Notes: generated from the letters alone by a model not told the origin. 64,000 nucleotides of DNA from Actinoplanes sp. TBRC 11911 (GCF_012933445.1 NZ_JABBNC010000019.1:1-64000); one strand, 5' to 3'; shown: positions 51,067 to 60,059, numbered from the stretch's first letter. Numbers and translations are program-made.

Positions 51067-52412
51067 GACAGCCGGGACTGCGCGCACGCATCACCGCGGG
51101 CTTCGCGGCCGGTGCGCTGTGCCTCGCGATGATCATGGCGGTGCTCTCGTACCAGATCACCCGGCACTCGCTGCTGCGCGAACGGGAGGACACCGCGGTG
51201 CGGGCCGCCTCCTACGACGCGGCGATCGTGCGGGCCGGCATCCGCACCACGCAGCCGGACATCGCGGAGATTCTCAGCAGCATCGACACCGGCGAGAACC
51301 GGCGGGTGGTGCTGCATTACAACGGCCGGTGGTACGGGCGTACGGCGGATCCGGGCATCACCAGCGCGGTGCCGGTTGATCTGCAGCAGCGCGCCGGCGA
51401 AGGGCACACCGCCATCCAGCGGATCCGGCTGGCCGGCGAACCCACGCTGGTGGTGGCCGTCCCGGTCGCCGACACCACCACCTACTACGAGGTCGACTCA
51501 CTTCAGGAGCTGGACCGTACGCTACAGCTGGTCTCGCTGATCCTCACGCTGGTGGCGATCGGGACGGCGCTGATCGGCGCGGCCCTGGGCTGGTACGCCG
51601 GCCGGTACGTGATGCGGCCGGTCGCTCGCGTCACCCAGGCCGCCCGGGACATCGCCGCCGGCCAGGTCCAGGCCCGGCTCGACCCGGCCACGGAACCGGA
51701 TCTCGCGCAGCTCACCCGCTCGTTCAACGACATGGTCGACCAGCTTGCGGCGCGCCTGGAGAAGGACCGCCGGTTCGCCGCCGACGTCAGTCACGAGTTG
51801 CGCTCGCCGCTGCAGACGCTGGCGGCGGCGGCCAGCGTGCTGACGCGCGGGAAGGAACGGCTGGACACGCGTACGGCAACCGCCGCCGGTCTGGTGGCCG
51901 ACGAGGTGGAGAGGTTCCAGGCGCTGGTGGAGGATCTGCTGAGCCTGTCCCGGGGCGAGCGGCCCGCCGAACGCGGCGCGGTCGACGTGCGGGAGCTGGC
52001 CGGGCAGGTCTGCCGCGCCCGGGAGCTGTCCGAGGAGGTGATCTCGGTCGAGGGTCCGCGCGTGTGGCTCATCGACCGGCGGCGCGTCGAACAGTTGCTG
52101 GTCAATCTGCTGGACAACGCGGACGCGTACGGGGGAGGGCCGATCGCCGTGCGGTTCGCGATCCAGGGGTGCGACGGCGTGATCGAGGTGGACGACGACG
52201 GGCCGGGGGTCAGCCCGGACGACCGCGTCGTGATCTTCGACCGGTTTGTCCGGGGCCGCGCCGCGCACGCCCGCGCGAACAGCTACGGCACCGGACTCGG
52301 GCTCGCCCTGGTCGCCCAGCACGCGACCGCGCACGGCGGCACCACGACCGTGCTCGACCGGCCCGGCGGCGGGGCTCGTTTCCGCGTGACGCTGACCGGA
52401 TGCCTGCCATGA
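51063..52412 (+). CDS. Sensor histidine kinase
   Basis: A 449-aa kinase: TM1 (about residues 8-30), extracellular sensor (31-155), TM2 (about 158-180), HAMP, HisKA with VSHELRSPLQTLA, N box LLVNLLDNADAYG, G1 DDDGPGVSPDD and G2 GTGLGLALVAQ. Works with the upstream regulator. The downstream lipoprotein gene overlaps its stop, a layout that recalls MtrAB-LpqB. Confidence 0.92.
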   Translation: MRQPGLRARITAGFAAGALCLAMIMAVLSYQITRHSLLREREDTAVRAASYDAAIVRAGIRTTQPDIAEILSSIDTGENRRVVLHYNGRWYGRTADPGITSAVPVDLQQRAGEGHTAIQRIRLAGEPTLVVAVPVADTTTYYEVDSLQELDRTLQLVSLILTLVAIGTALIGAALGWYAGRYVMRPVARVTQAARDIAAGQVQARLDPATEPDLAQLTRSFNDMVDQLAARLEKDRRFAADVSHELRSPLQTLAAAASVLTRGKERLDTRTATAAGLVADEVERFQALVEDLLSLSRGERPAERGAVDVRELAGQVCRARELSEEVISVEGPRVWLIDRRRVEQLLVNLLDNADAYGGGPIAVRFAIQGCDGVIEVDDDGPGVSPDDRVVIFDRFVRGRAAHARANSYGTGLGLALVAQHATAHGGTTTVLDRPGGGARFRVTLTGCLP

Positions 52413-52960
52413 GACGCGGCCTGGTCGTGCTCGCGTTGGTCGCGGTGTTAGCCGGATGCGGGGTTCCGGTGGACAGCGAACCCCGCAACGTCGACAACGC
52501 CGACGCGGGAGTGCCGTCGCACGGCCCGCTGGTGCTGGATCAGGGCACGGCGCTGGAGCGGCTCTGTTTCGTCCGGGACGGCCGGCTGGCCCGGATCCTG
52601 CGCCGGGTGCCCTCCCCGGTGAGCTCGCAGGAGCAGCTCGAGGCGCTGCTCAACGGGCCGACGCCGAGCGAGGCCGCGGACGGGCTGTCCAACACGCTGC
52701 CGGGCACCGCGTCGATGGTGAAGATCTCGCTCAGCGGAGGCCGGGCGGTCATCGAGATCGGCGACCGGTCCGCGCACGGCGTGCGGACCGACGAGATCCT
52801 CGCCTTCGGTCAGATCATCTGCACGCTGGCCAGCCGTCCCGAGATCGGCACGATCACCTTTACCAGCCGGGGGCTGCCGCTCGGCGTGCCCCGGCAGGAC
52901 GGCTCGCTGACCACCGGACCGCTGACGGTGGCCGATTATGCGGACCTGATGGACTCCTGA
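52409..52960 (+). CDS. GerMN-type lipoprotein
   Basis: A 183-aa lipoprotein (lipobox VLAGC at residues 16-20) with a GerMN-like domain: EQLEALLNGPTPSEAADGL, then TLPGTASMVKISLSGGRAVIE and FGQIICTLASRPEIGTITF. In LpqB a similar domain modulates the sensor MtrB; a similar role toward the coupled kinase is plausible. ATG 52409 overlaps the kinase stop. Confidence 0.82.
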   Translation: MRRGLVVLALVAVLAGCGVPVDSEPRNVDNADAGVPSHGPLVLDQGTALERLCFVRDGRLARILRRVPSPVSSQEQLEALLNGPTPSEAADGLSNTLPGTASMVKISLSGGRAVIEIGDRSAHGVRTDEILAFGQIICTLASRPEIGTITFTSRGLPLGVPRQDGSLTTGPLTVADYADLMDS

Positions 52961-53042
52961 CCAGCGGCCTTTCGGCGGAGATGCAAATCTTGAATACCTC
53001 CCTACGATCTTTGAGCCATCTCAAGATCACGGGGGTCGTTGG

Positions 53043-53450
53043 ATGCGTGCGTTCTCCGTCCCGGAGCGCATCGGCGGATTCGGTGTCCTGGTGGCGGCCG
53101 GTGCCACGGTGTGGCCGGCCGTCACGAGCGGTACCGGGCTGGGTTTGCCCTGTCCGCTGCGAACGCTCACCGGGGTGCCCTGCCCCGGCTGCGGCCTGAC
53201 CACCGCGGCGGTCGCCCTGGCCCGGGGTCATTTCGGCGATGCCGTCGCCGCGAATCCCGTGATCTTCGGTCTGGCCGCGCTCGCCGTGGCCGTCGGTCCC
53301 CTTGTCGCTCTGCGCGCGATGGGTGTCGTGCCACTGCCGCGTCCATGGTCGCCCGATCGGCGGCGATGGATGGGATGGCTTGCCGGTCTGCTCGCGATCG
53401 CGAGCTGGCTTTTTCAACTCCATCGGCTCGGCATCGGCCAGCCTGGGTAA
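53043..53450 (+). CDS. DUF2752 membrane protein
   Basis: A 135-aa membrane protein with the DUF2752 signature PCPLRTLTGVPCPGCGLTTA (residues 36-55) and three helices. The Cys-rich segment could bind metal; the family function is unknown. It lies 13 bases before the RDD gene, with GGGGG upstream of the ATG, and the two probably form an operon. Confidence 0.85.
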   Translation: MRAFSVPERIGGFGVLVAAGATVWPAVTSGTGLGLPCPLRTLTGVPCPGCGLTTAAVALARGHFGDAVAANPVIFGLAALAVAVGPLVALRAMGVVPLPRPWSPDRRRWMGWLAGLLAIASWLFQLHRLGIGQPG

Positions 53451-53463
53451 AGGACCAAAAAAG

Positions 53464-54036
53464 ATGACATATCCCCCGCCTGGCGATCCGTACGGCGCGC
53501 CGACGCCCCCGCAGCAGCCGTACGGCGCCCCGCAACCGCAGTACGGTGCCCCGACGCCCCCGCCGCCCTACGGTGCCCCGCCGCTCCCGTACGGCGCGGC
53601 CCCGGGCTACGACAACCCCTACGGCACGCCGGCCGTCCAGTACGCGAGCTGGATCCAGCGGGTCGGCGCGTACCTCCTCGACTACCTGGTCATCGTGCCG
53701 TTCTACATCGTCGTCGCGGTGATCGGCGCCATCTCCGACAGCAGCGCCGCCAGCATCCTCGCCGTGCTCATCTACCTGGCCGGGGCCGGGACCTCCCTCT
53801 ACAACCGCTGGTTCCTGGGTGGCCGGACCGGTCAGACCTGGGGCAAGAAGGTGGTCGGCCTGCGTCTGGTGAGCGAGCAAACCGGCCAGCCGATCGGGGC
53901 CGGCATGGCCTTCGTCCGCGACCTCGCGCACATCATCGACGGCGTCATCTGCTACATCGGCTTCCTGTTCCCGCTGTGGGACGCCAAGAAGCAGACCATC
54001 GCCGACAAGATCATGAAGACCATCGTCGTCAAGTGA
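53464..54036 (+). CDS. RDD-family membrane protein with Pro/Tyr-rich N-terminus
   Basis: A 190-aa protein. Residues 1-58 are a low-complexity Tyr-Gly-Ala-Pro repeat (PYGAP units). An RDD domain of three to four helices follows (IQRVGAYLLDYLVIVP, GQTWGKKVVGLRLV, RDLAHIIDGVICYIG). RDD proteins may act as Na+/H+ antiporters or helper proteins; function here is open. Ends at a shared terminator with the next, convergent RDD gene. Confidence 0.85.
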   Translation: MTYPPPGDPYGAPTPPQQPYGAPQPQYGAPTPPPPYGAPPLPYGAAPGYDNPYGTPAVQYASWIQRVGAYLLDYLVIVPFYIVVAVIGAISDSSAASILAVLIYLAGAGTSLYNRWFLGGRTGQTWGKKVVGLRLVSEQTGQPIGAGMAFVRDLAHIIDGVICYIGFLFPLWDAKKQTIADKIMKTIVVK

Positions 54037-54041
54037 GCAGT

Positions 54042-54077
54042 CTGACCGGGAGGGCATGCTCGCGCCTTCCCGGTCAG
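54042..54077. terminator. Bidirectional terminator between RDD genes
   Basis: The left arm CTGACCGGGAGGGC (54042-54055) pairs with 54064-54077 with a single non-Watson-Crick position and an 8-base loop. It sits between two convergent genes and includes the stop codon of the minus-strand one. Confidence 0.65.
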
Positions 54078-54505
54078 CCGCGCACGACCTGCGTCTTCGC
54101 CGCCATGTCGCCGAGCCGGCGCCGGCGGTCGTTGGAGAGCACGACGATGAACCCGACCAAATAGGCGAAAAGGCCGTCGATGATGCGCAGCACCGTGCGG
54201 ATGAGCCCTTTTCCGTAGCCCGGCGGGTTCCCCTCCACGTCGATGACCCGGATGCCGGTGACCATCTTGCCGACGGTCTTGCCGATCGAGCCCTCGAGCA
54301 GCGTGTAGTAGAGCAACACGATCAGGAACATCCAGAGGCTGCCGCCGACCGACAGCCGCGTGAGGCTGAACCCGGACGAGCTGTCGATGCCGAACACCAG
54401 CTGCAGCAGGGTGCCGATGACGCCGAGGACGATTCCGTCGACAATCGTGGCCACCACCCGGCGGCCGGTCACGTGAACGTTCAAAGCAGGCGGCGCGTAG
54501 ATCAT
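54074..54505 (-). CDS. RDD-family membrane protein
   Basis: A 143-aa RDD protein: GRRVVATIVDGIVLGVIG near the N-terminus, EGSIGKTVGKMVTGIRVIDV in the middle, RTVLRIIDGLFAYLVG and NDRRRRLGDMAA at the end, with three to four TM helices. It has no Pro-rich extension, unlike the facing RDD gene, and is not a recent duplicate of it. Confidence 0.87.
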   Translation of the reverse strand: MIYAPPALNVHVTGRRVVATIVDGIVLGVIGTLLQLVFGIDSSSGFSLTRLSVGGSLWMFLIVLLYYTLLEGSIGKTVGKMVTGIRVIDVEGNPPGYGKGLIRTVLRIIDGLFAYLVGFIVVLSNDRRRRLGDMAAKTQVVRG

Positions 54506-54676
54506 CTAGGCCTCCACTATGGATGGTAGGGCCGCTACCCGTTCCCGGCCATAGTCACGCTTGCACGCCGTCTTTGGCAATGCCACCAGCGCAAACGAGC
54601 TTTTGAAGATCATCAGATGCGACCGGAATGCGCAGGATCGTGTGCCCGGGGGCCCCGGCGTGCGACGCTAAGCGAT

Positions 54677-56080
54677 GTGTATGACTATGACCTGTTGGTG
54701 CTCGGCTCCGGGCCGAGCGGGCAAAAGGCCGCGATCGCCGCGTCGAAGCTGGGGCGTCGCGCCGCCATCGTCGATCGCCGGGACATGATCGGCGGGGTCT
54801 GCATCAACACCGGGACGGTGCCGTCCAAGACGCTGCGCGAGGCGGTCCTCTACCTCACCGGCCTCAGCCAGCGCGATCTCTACGGATCCAGCTACCGGGT
54901 CAAGGACGAGATCACGGTGAGCGATCTGGCCGCGCGTACCCAGCACGTGATCAGCCGCCAGACCGACGTCATCCGCAACCAGCTCGCCCGCAACCACGTC
55001 GCGATGGTGACCGGCACCGGGCGCTTCGCCGACGCCCACTCGATCTGGGTCGACGACGGCAGCGGGCGGGACAGCAAGGTCACCGCGGAGAAGATCATCA
55101 TCGCCGCCGGGACCCGGCCGGCACGTCCGGACAGCGTGGACTTCGACGACCGGACGATCGTGGACTCGGACGGCGTGATCAACCTGCAGGCCGTACCGCG
55201 GAGCATGGTGGTGGTCGGCGCCGGGGTCATCGGCATGGAGTACGCGTCGCTGTTCGCAGCGCTGGGCACGAAGGTCACCGTGGTCGAGCGCCGCGCCCAG
55301 ATGCTCGACTTCTGCGACGAGGAGATCATCGAGTCGCTGAAATATCACCTGCGCGACCTGAGCGTCGCGTTCCGGTTCGGCGAGGAGGTGGCCGCGGTCG
55401 AGCGGCACCAGACGGCCGCGCTGTGCATCCTCAAGAGCGGCAAGAAGATCGTCGCCGACACGGTCATGTATTCGGCCGGCCGCCAGGGCCAGACCGACGA
55501 CCTCGATCTGGAGGCCGCCGGGCTCAGCGCGGACCGCCGCGGCCGGATCGAGGTCGACGCGAACTTCCAGACCGCGGTGGACAACATCTACGCGGTGGGT
55601 GACGTGATCGGCTTCCCGGCGCTCGCGTCCACCTCGATGGAACAGGGCCGGCTGGCCGCCCACCACGCCTGCGGCGAGACCGTGCGCCAGATGCACGAGC
55701 TGCAGCCGATCGGCATCTACACGATTCCGGAGATCAGCTTCGTCGGGAAGACCGAGGAGCAGCTCACCGACAGTTCCACGCCGTTCGAGGTGGGCATCGC
55801 GCGGTATCGCGAGCTGGCGCGCGGGCAGATCGTCGGCGACTCGTACGGGATGCTCAAGCTCCTCGTCGCCCCCGAGGACGGCCGGTTGCTCGGCGTGCAC
55901 GTCTTCGGCACCGGGGCCACCGAGATCGTCCACATCGGGCAGGCGGTGATCGGGTGCGGCGGGACGGTGGAGTACCTGGTGGACGCGGTCTTCAACTATC
56001 CGACGCTGGCCGAGGCGTACAAGGTGGCGGCCCTGGACGCCTCCAACAAGATCCGGAACATCACCCGGATCGACGGCTAA
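54677..56080 (+). CDS. sthA: Soluble NAD(P) transhydrogenase
   Basis: A 467-aa flavoprotein of the SthA type: YDLLVLGSGPSGQKAAIAA, GGVCINTGTVPSKTLREAVL (where the second redox Cys of disulfide reductases is Thr, the mark of SthA), VVVGAGVIGMEYASLF, NIYAVGDVIGFPALAS and NYPTLAEAYKVAALD. It interconverts NADPH and NADH. GTG 54677 matches the start in mycobacterial homologues; the frame is open from 54617. Convergent with the L,D-transpeptidase gene, stops overlapping. Confidence 0.93.
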   Translation: MYDYDLLVLGSGPSGQKAAIAASKLGRRAAIVDRRDMIGGVCINTGTVPSKTLREAVLYLTGLSQRDLYGSSYRVKDEITVSDLAARTQHVISRQTDVIRNQLARNHVAMVTGTGRFADAHSIWVDDGSGRDSKVTAEKIIIAAGTRPARPDSVDFDDRTIVDSDGVINLQAVPRSMVVVGAGVIGMEYASLFAALGTKVTVVERRAQMLDFCDEEIIESLKYHLRDLSVAFRFGEEVAAVERHQTAALCILKSGKKIVADTVMYSAGRQGQTDDLDLEAAGLSADRRGRIEVDANFQTAVDNIYAVGDVIGFPALASTSMEQGRLAAHHACGETVRQMHELQPIGIYTIPEISFVGKTEEQLTDSSTPFEVGIARYRELARGQIVGDSYGMLKLLVAPEDGRLLGVHVFGTGATEIVHIGQAVIGCGGTVEYLVDAVFNYPTLAEAYKVAALDASNKIRNITRIDG

Positions 56081-56940
56081 TAAACCCAGACGCGCGTTTT
56101 CAGTGGGATCGCGTTGTTTGACCAGATCCAGTTCATCGCCGAGATGGAGACGCGGGCGCAGCCGTGCGAGGCCGGGTAGGCCGGAACGCTCGGCGCGCCA
56201 TGCACCGCGATGCCGCCGTTGAAGTATTTCGGCCGCCACAGCGGTCCGAGCGGTCCGTGCCGCCAGCCGTCGATCTGCCGGCCGACCTTGAAGCGCCCGG
56301 ACGGGGTGTCCGCCAAATACGTTTCGCCCTGGTATTGGTAGTGCTCGTTGGACCCGGTCGAGGTGTTGAAGATCTGCTTGACCTTCCCGTCGTCGACCAC
56401 CATGAGTAACTGCCGTTTCAGGCTGATCTCGATCACGTGGCCGTCGGTCGAGCGCGCCTTCGGGCGTACCCCCTGGTCCAAGGCCTTTCGGGTCTTGGGG
56501 CCGACGGTGCCGTCGCGGCCGATGCCGGCCGCTTTCTGTAACGCGAAGACCGCCTGCTGGGTGGTCGAGCCGAAGTTGCCGTCCGCCTTGCCGTTCCAGT
56601 AGCCGAGCTCGGTCAGGCGTTCCTGCAGGGCGACCACCTCGGCGCCCTTGGCACCCGACTTCAGCTTCGGAGGCGCCGGTTTCTTATCCGGCTGCGCCGG
56701 GGTCGAGCTGGTCGGCGGCGTCGAGCTGGGCGATGGTTGCGCTGGCGACGTCTCCGGTACGCCGGTGGGCTGCGCACCCGCGGGCGGCGTGCCGGTGGGC
56801 TGCGTGCCTGGGGGTTGCGTGCCATTTTCTGGTACGCCCGTGGGCTGTGCACCAGTTTGCGACGATCCGCCCGAATCGCACCCTGTCGCGAGTGTCAACG
56901 CCATCGCGGCCGCCACCGCCAGCGCCCCGGCTCGTCGCAT
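56077..56940 (-). CDS. L,D-transpeptidase lipoprotein with PG-binding domain
   Basis: A 287-aa lipoprotein (LTLATGC lipobox). A linker of repeated PTG and PAG units (about 25-85) leads to a type 1 peptidoglycan-binding domain (about 95-155: EVVALQERLTELGYWNG) and a YkuD domain (about 165-287) with VHGAPSVPAYPASHGCARVS, where Cys is the nucleophile. It forms 3-3 crosslinks or attaches proteins to peptidoglycan. ATG 56940 follows GGGGAGGCGAGG; the in-frame upstream start is less likely because it displaces the signal peptide. Confidence 0.92.
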   Translation of the reverse strand: MRRAGALAVAAAMALTLATGCDSGGSSQTGAQPTGVPENGTQPPGTQPTGTPPAGAQPTGVPETSPAQPSPSSTPPTSSTPAQPDKKPAPPKLKSGAKGAEVVALQERLTELGYWNGKADGNFGSTTQQAVFALQKAAGIGRDGTVGPKTRKALDQGVRPKARSTDGHVIEISLKRQLLMVVDDGKVKQIFNTSTGSNEHYQYQGETYLADTPSGRFKVGRQIDGWRHGPLGPLWRPKYFNGGIAVHGAPSVPAYPASHGCARVSISAMNWIWSNNAIPLKTRVWVY

Positions 56941-57118
56941 CCTCGCCTCCCCGCCGCAGAGTCGACCACCGCCCAGGTCGATCACTGTCTATGAGTGTAG
57001 GTACGCATTGTGGCCCACTGTCACAAGCGAACCGAACGACGGCGGCGAGCCGATCTCCATCCGCGGATCGAACGAGAGGTGGACGTGGCCATGGAAAAGA
57101 GTCAAGTAGGCTTCAGTT

Positions 57119-57727
57119 ATGTCATGGATGGCCAGCGCCCGGCACGGCGTCCGGGAAGCCCCCGCAGGGCTGGCGCTCCTTCAGGAGCTGCTGAACACGC
57201 GGGCGCCCATGGCGTACGGTGGCGATCTCCTGCTCTCGGCCGATGACGCTCAGCGATGGTTGACCGAGGCGCTGGCCACCTGGTCACGGGTTTCCGGCCT
57301 CCCGTCGCCGACGCTGCTGATTTCCTCCACCGATCTGCGGGCGATGCGCCGGCTCCGCAACACCTTCGAGAACGTGATCCTCACGGCCGGCAAACCCGAG
57401 CTCAACGGCGCGCTCCCGCCGGCCGACGTGCCGGTGAGCCTGGTCCCCGACTCGGACGGCTGGGTGCGCATGGTGCCGACCGGGCGGGGCGTGCGCTGGC
57501 TGGCCTCCGCGCTGTGGGCCGAGGCGCTGCTCGCCCAGCAGGCGGGCGTCTGGCCGCGGCTGAAGCTGTGTCACAACGCGGAGTGCCGGGCCGCCTTCTT
57601 CGACACGTCGCGTAACAACAGCGGCGTCTGGCACGACGTCAGCACCTGCGGAAACACGGCGAATCTGCGGGCGTTCCGGGAGCGTAAGCGCCTGATGGGC
57701 GGCAGCGGCGGCGTCCCGCAGCTGTGA
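57119..57727 (+). CDS. CGNR zinc-finger regulator
   Basis: A 202-aa protein of the ABATE/CGNR type: a helical N-terminal domain and a C-terminal Zn finger (about 153-195: LCHNAECRAAFFDTSRNNSG, WHDVSTCGNTANLRAFRERK). The usual WCD...CGNR reads WHD...CGNT, so His replaces one Cys ligand; this occurs in a subgroup of the family. Likely a stress-responsive DNA-binding regulator. A GTG overlapping its stop opens the frame of the next gene. Confidence 0.85.
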   Translation: MSWMASARHGVREAPAGLALLQELLNTRAPMAYGGDLLLSADDAQRWLTEALATWSRVSGLPSPTLLISSTDLRAMRRLRNTFENVILTAGKPELNGALPPADVPVSLVPDSDGWVRMVPTGRGVRWLASALWAEALLAQQAGVWPRLKLCHNAECRAAFFDTSRNNSGVWHDVSTCGNTANLRAFRERKRLMGGSGGVPQL

Positions 57728-57786
57728 AACCGCCGGACGCGTCGCGCCCCGGGAACTCTATGGGCTCCTCGCGCGACTATCGGTAC

Positions 57787-58569
57787 ATGTCTTGTGAGCG
57801 ATGGCGCGAGATGCTGTCAGCGCAGCTGGACGGCGAGGACGACCCGGCCGGCCGCGAAGCGGTGGACGCCCACCTGGCCGAGTGTGCCGGGTGCCGGGCG
57901 TGGCTCGATCAGGCCGCCACGGTCAACCGGCTGACCCGGATCAGTGTGCCGAGCGCGCCCGATCTCAGCGCGAAGATCCTGGCCGCGCTGCCCGAGCCGG
58001 CCCCGCGCGCCCGGGTGCGGCAGCGCTTGCGGCTGTCGCTACCCGCCCTGCTGTACCTGGCGCTCGGGCTGGTCGGCGCGGTGCAGCTCATCCTCGGCCT
58101 GGGGCAGATCGGCGGCGGGGTCTCCGGCGCCCATGTGCACACCGGCGTGGACGCGACGCCGGGGCATCTCTGGCACGAGTCGGCCGCCTGGAACGTGGCG
58201 CTGGGCGCGGGCTATCTGTTCATCGCGCTCCGCCGCAGCAAACCGGCCGGGCTGGTGCCGATGCTGACCGCGTTCGTCGGGATGCTGCTGCTCCTCTCGG
58301 TCAACGACCTCACCGGCGGCCGCGTCGACTCGACCCGGCTGGTCAGCCACTGCTTCGTCCTCGTGGGATACCTGCTGATCGTCGGTTTGTCCCGGATGCC
58401 GGACCGGCTCGCGTCGCCGCCGGGCGCCCGGGCCCGCGGCGGGTCGGGCTGGCGTGCACGGTTCGCCGACGAGGCGTCCGGGGAGGCGGCGCCGGCTCTC
58501 CGGCCCGGGTTGCGCCTGGTGCCCCGCGGCCCGATGACCGCGGAACACGACAAGCGACACGCCGCGTAG
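57787..58569 (+). CDS. zf-HC2 anti-sigma-like membrane protein
   Basis: A 260-aa protein with an N-terminal zinc-binding anti-sigma (zf-HC2) motif: MSCERWREMLSAQLDGEDD, then HLAECAGCRAWL (HxxxCxxC). After it come about five TM helices (80-220). The C-terminal 40 residues run into a 17-bp tandem repeat. An ECF anti-sigma role is suggested by the domain, yet no ECF gene is adjacent. ATG 57787 fits the family start; GTG 57724 would add 21 residues and overlap the CGNR stop. Confidence 0.82.
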   Translation: MSCERWREMLSAQLDGEDDPAGREAVDAHLAECAGCRAWLDQAATVNRLTRISVPSAPDLSAKILAALPEPAPRARVRQRLRLSLPALLYLALGLVGAVQLILGLGQIGGGVSGAHVHTGVDATPGHLWHESAAWNVALGAGYLFIALRRSKPAGLVPMLTAFVGMLLLLSVNDLTGGRVDSTRLVSHCFVLVGYLLIVGLSRMPDRLASPPGARARGGSGWRARFADEASGEAAPALRPGLRLVPRGPMTAEHDKRHAA

Positions 58570-58665
58570 CGCGCGTAGAGCGACACGCCGCGTAGAGCGA
58601 CACGCCGCGTAGAGCGACACGCCACGTAGAGCGACACGCCGCGTAGAGCGACACGCCGGCGTAGT
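58554..58665. repeat. 17-bp tandem repeat
   Basis: The unit GTAGAGCGACACGCCGC recurs with CGACAC at 58581, 58598, 58615, 58632 and 58649 (period 17), plus a more distant copy at 58555 inside the end of the zf-HC2 gene. One copy has a single change. It fills the gap between that gene and the convergent small SOS-linked gene. Confidence 0.9.
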
Positions 58666-58710
58666 GCGCCAAGCGGTCCGCCGCGCAGCGGGACAAAAAC
58701 GGCAAAACGC

Positions 58711-58941
58711 TCACGGGCGAGGGCGCACGGACAGCTCACGCCACTCGTCCGGGCCGGCCAGCAACGCGCGCACGGTGTCCAGCGCCGCCTCTTCGCTCTC
58801 GTACTCGAAGAAGTGTGAGACGCCGTCAGCACCGCCCGCGCGCTGCTCGACATACCACTGGTCGCCGCTCACCCGGAGGTAAACATCCTTCCGGGCGACG
58901 CGGCCCCATTTGCCGTTCCACCAGTGCTTACGTTGCTCCAT
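58711..58941 (-). CDS. Small protein behind a perfect LexA box
   Basis: A 76-aa protein of unknown function, rich in Trp, Arg and Glu: MEQRKHWWNGKWGRVARKDV, DQWYVEQR, FEYESEEAALDTVRALLAG. No TM helix or signal peptide; the mixed strand/helix pattern suggests a compact domain. A perfect LexA palindrome lies 12 bases before the ATG, with TACGCT (a TANNNT -10) between them, so the message is probably leaderless and SOS-controlled. Confidence 0.8.
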   Translation of the reverse strand: MEQRKHWWNGKWGRVARKDVYLRVSGDQWYVEQRAGGADGVSHFFEYESEEAALDTVRALLAGPDEWRELSVRPRP

Positions 58942-58953
58942 ACCGGCAGCGTA

Positions 58954-58969
58954 TCGAACAATTGTTCGA
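58954..58969 (-). promoter_or_regulatory. Perfect LexA (SOS) box
   Basis: TCGAAC-AATT-GTTCGA is a perfect 16-base palindrome matching the actinobacterial LexA consensus at every specified base. Its position over the promoter of the 76-aa gene predicts LexA repression and damage induction. Confidence 0.85.
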
Positions 58970-58995
58970 ACGGCGCCGGTGGGGCGCGGTGTGTT

Positions 58996-59454
58996 TTATC
59001 GCGGCGGTTCCTGGTGCCGTCCGTAGCGCTGGTCGAACATCTGAGCCTGGGTGGGCGTCGGCGACTGACCGCGGACGAGGGCGTCGCGGATCTCGGTGAG
59101 CAGCGCGACCTCTTCGCTCGGCGTCTTCGGCGGCGGCTCCTCGCCCCGGCGGCGGCGCTCGGCGAGCGCGTTGAGCGGGTAGACGACCAGGAAGTACAGA
59201 ACGGCGGCGGTGATCAGGAAGGTGATGATCGCGTTGAAGAACGTCGCGTAGTCGAACTTCGCCCCGTGCACGTCGAACGTCCCCGCGTGCACCGAGGTGT
59301 TGCCGCCCATGAGCTGGATGAGCGGCTTGATGAACCCGTCGGTGAAGCCGGTCACCACACCGGTGAACGCCGCGCCGACCACGATGCCGACGGCAAGATC
59401 GACGACGTTGCCGCGCATGATGAAGTCTTTGAAGCCTTGGACCATTTTGCTCAC
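58996..59454 (-). CDS. mscL: Large-conductance mechanosensitive channel
   Basis: A 152-aa MscL: amphipathic N-terminus VQGFKDFIMRGNVVDLAVG, TM1 AVGIVVGAAFTGVV with the gating-region glycines, an extracellular loop, TM2 ATFFNAIITFLITAAVLYFL, and a charged C-terminal helix (SEEVALLTEIRDALVRG). It releases solutes on hypo-osmotic shock. GTG 59454 is chosen because AGGAG lies 5 bases before it; GTG 59460 is too close. Confidence 0.94.
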   Translation of the reverse strand: MSKMVQGFKDFIMRGNVVDLAVGIVVGAAFTGVVTGFTDGFIKPLIQLMGGNTSVHAGTFDVHGAKFDYATFFNAIITFLITAAVLYFLVVYPLNALAERRRRGEEPPPKTPSEEVALLTEIRDALVRGQSPTPTQAQMFDQRYGRHQEPPR

Positions 59455-59562
59455 GAACACTCCTGCGGACGCCGAGGGGGATGATCCCGGCGGCAGGCGT
59501 CACCACCGGTCGGCGACAAACTACGCCGACCGGTTGATCCCCAAAAGAGCACCCTTGGCGGG

Positions 59563-59916
59563 TTAGTCGAGCGCGTGTTCCTGCGCGGTGACGGCCTCGT
59601 CGACCGTCGGATACGTCCGCAGGACCTCGACCAGGCCGCTGACCTCGAGGATCCGCAGCACGCCACGCTGCGGCGCGGCCAGCCGGACCGTGCCCCCGGC
59701 GTCGTCGGTGCTGTTCTTCGCGCGGACGAAGACCGAAAGCCCGGTGGAGTCGCAGAACGAGACCTCGGCCAGGTCGAAGACCAGCCTGGTGCGTCCCTTC
59801 TCCAGCAGATCACTGATCTGGTCCTGAAGCTGGGGCGCGGTGGCCATGTCGAGCTCGCCCGCGACCGACACCACGACCATGTCGGCGCGCTGTTCCGTGT
59901 GTACCGTCAGGGACAT
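59563..59916 (-). CDS. STAS anti-sigma factor antagonist
   Basis: A 117-aa SpoIIAA/RsbV-type protein: VVVSVAGELDMATAPQLQD and LAEVSFCDSTGLSVFV, where DST holds the Ser that an RsbW-like kinase would phosphorylate. Unlike the two STAS proteins at 49.6-50.2 kb it keeps a full switch site. Divergent from the stressosome operon over 143 bases. Confidence 0.9.
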   Translation of the reverse strand: MSLTVHTEQRADMVVVSVAGELDMATAPQLQDQISDLLEKGRTRLVFDLAEVSFCDSTGLSVFVRAKNSTDDAGGTVRLAAPQRGVLRILEVSGLVEVLRTYPTVDEAVTAQEHALD

Positions 59917-60059
59917 TCAGGACCTCCAGTTATTGCAGAACGGTACTCCACGAGGGCCCCGATGCGCAGAACCGGAGGCCCCCGCTTTTAGTTGGCCCAT
60001 AGCAACTATCAGCCTTCCCGGTGATACAGTCCGCGCGTGTCAAGTGTCGGGAGGCAGCG

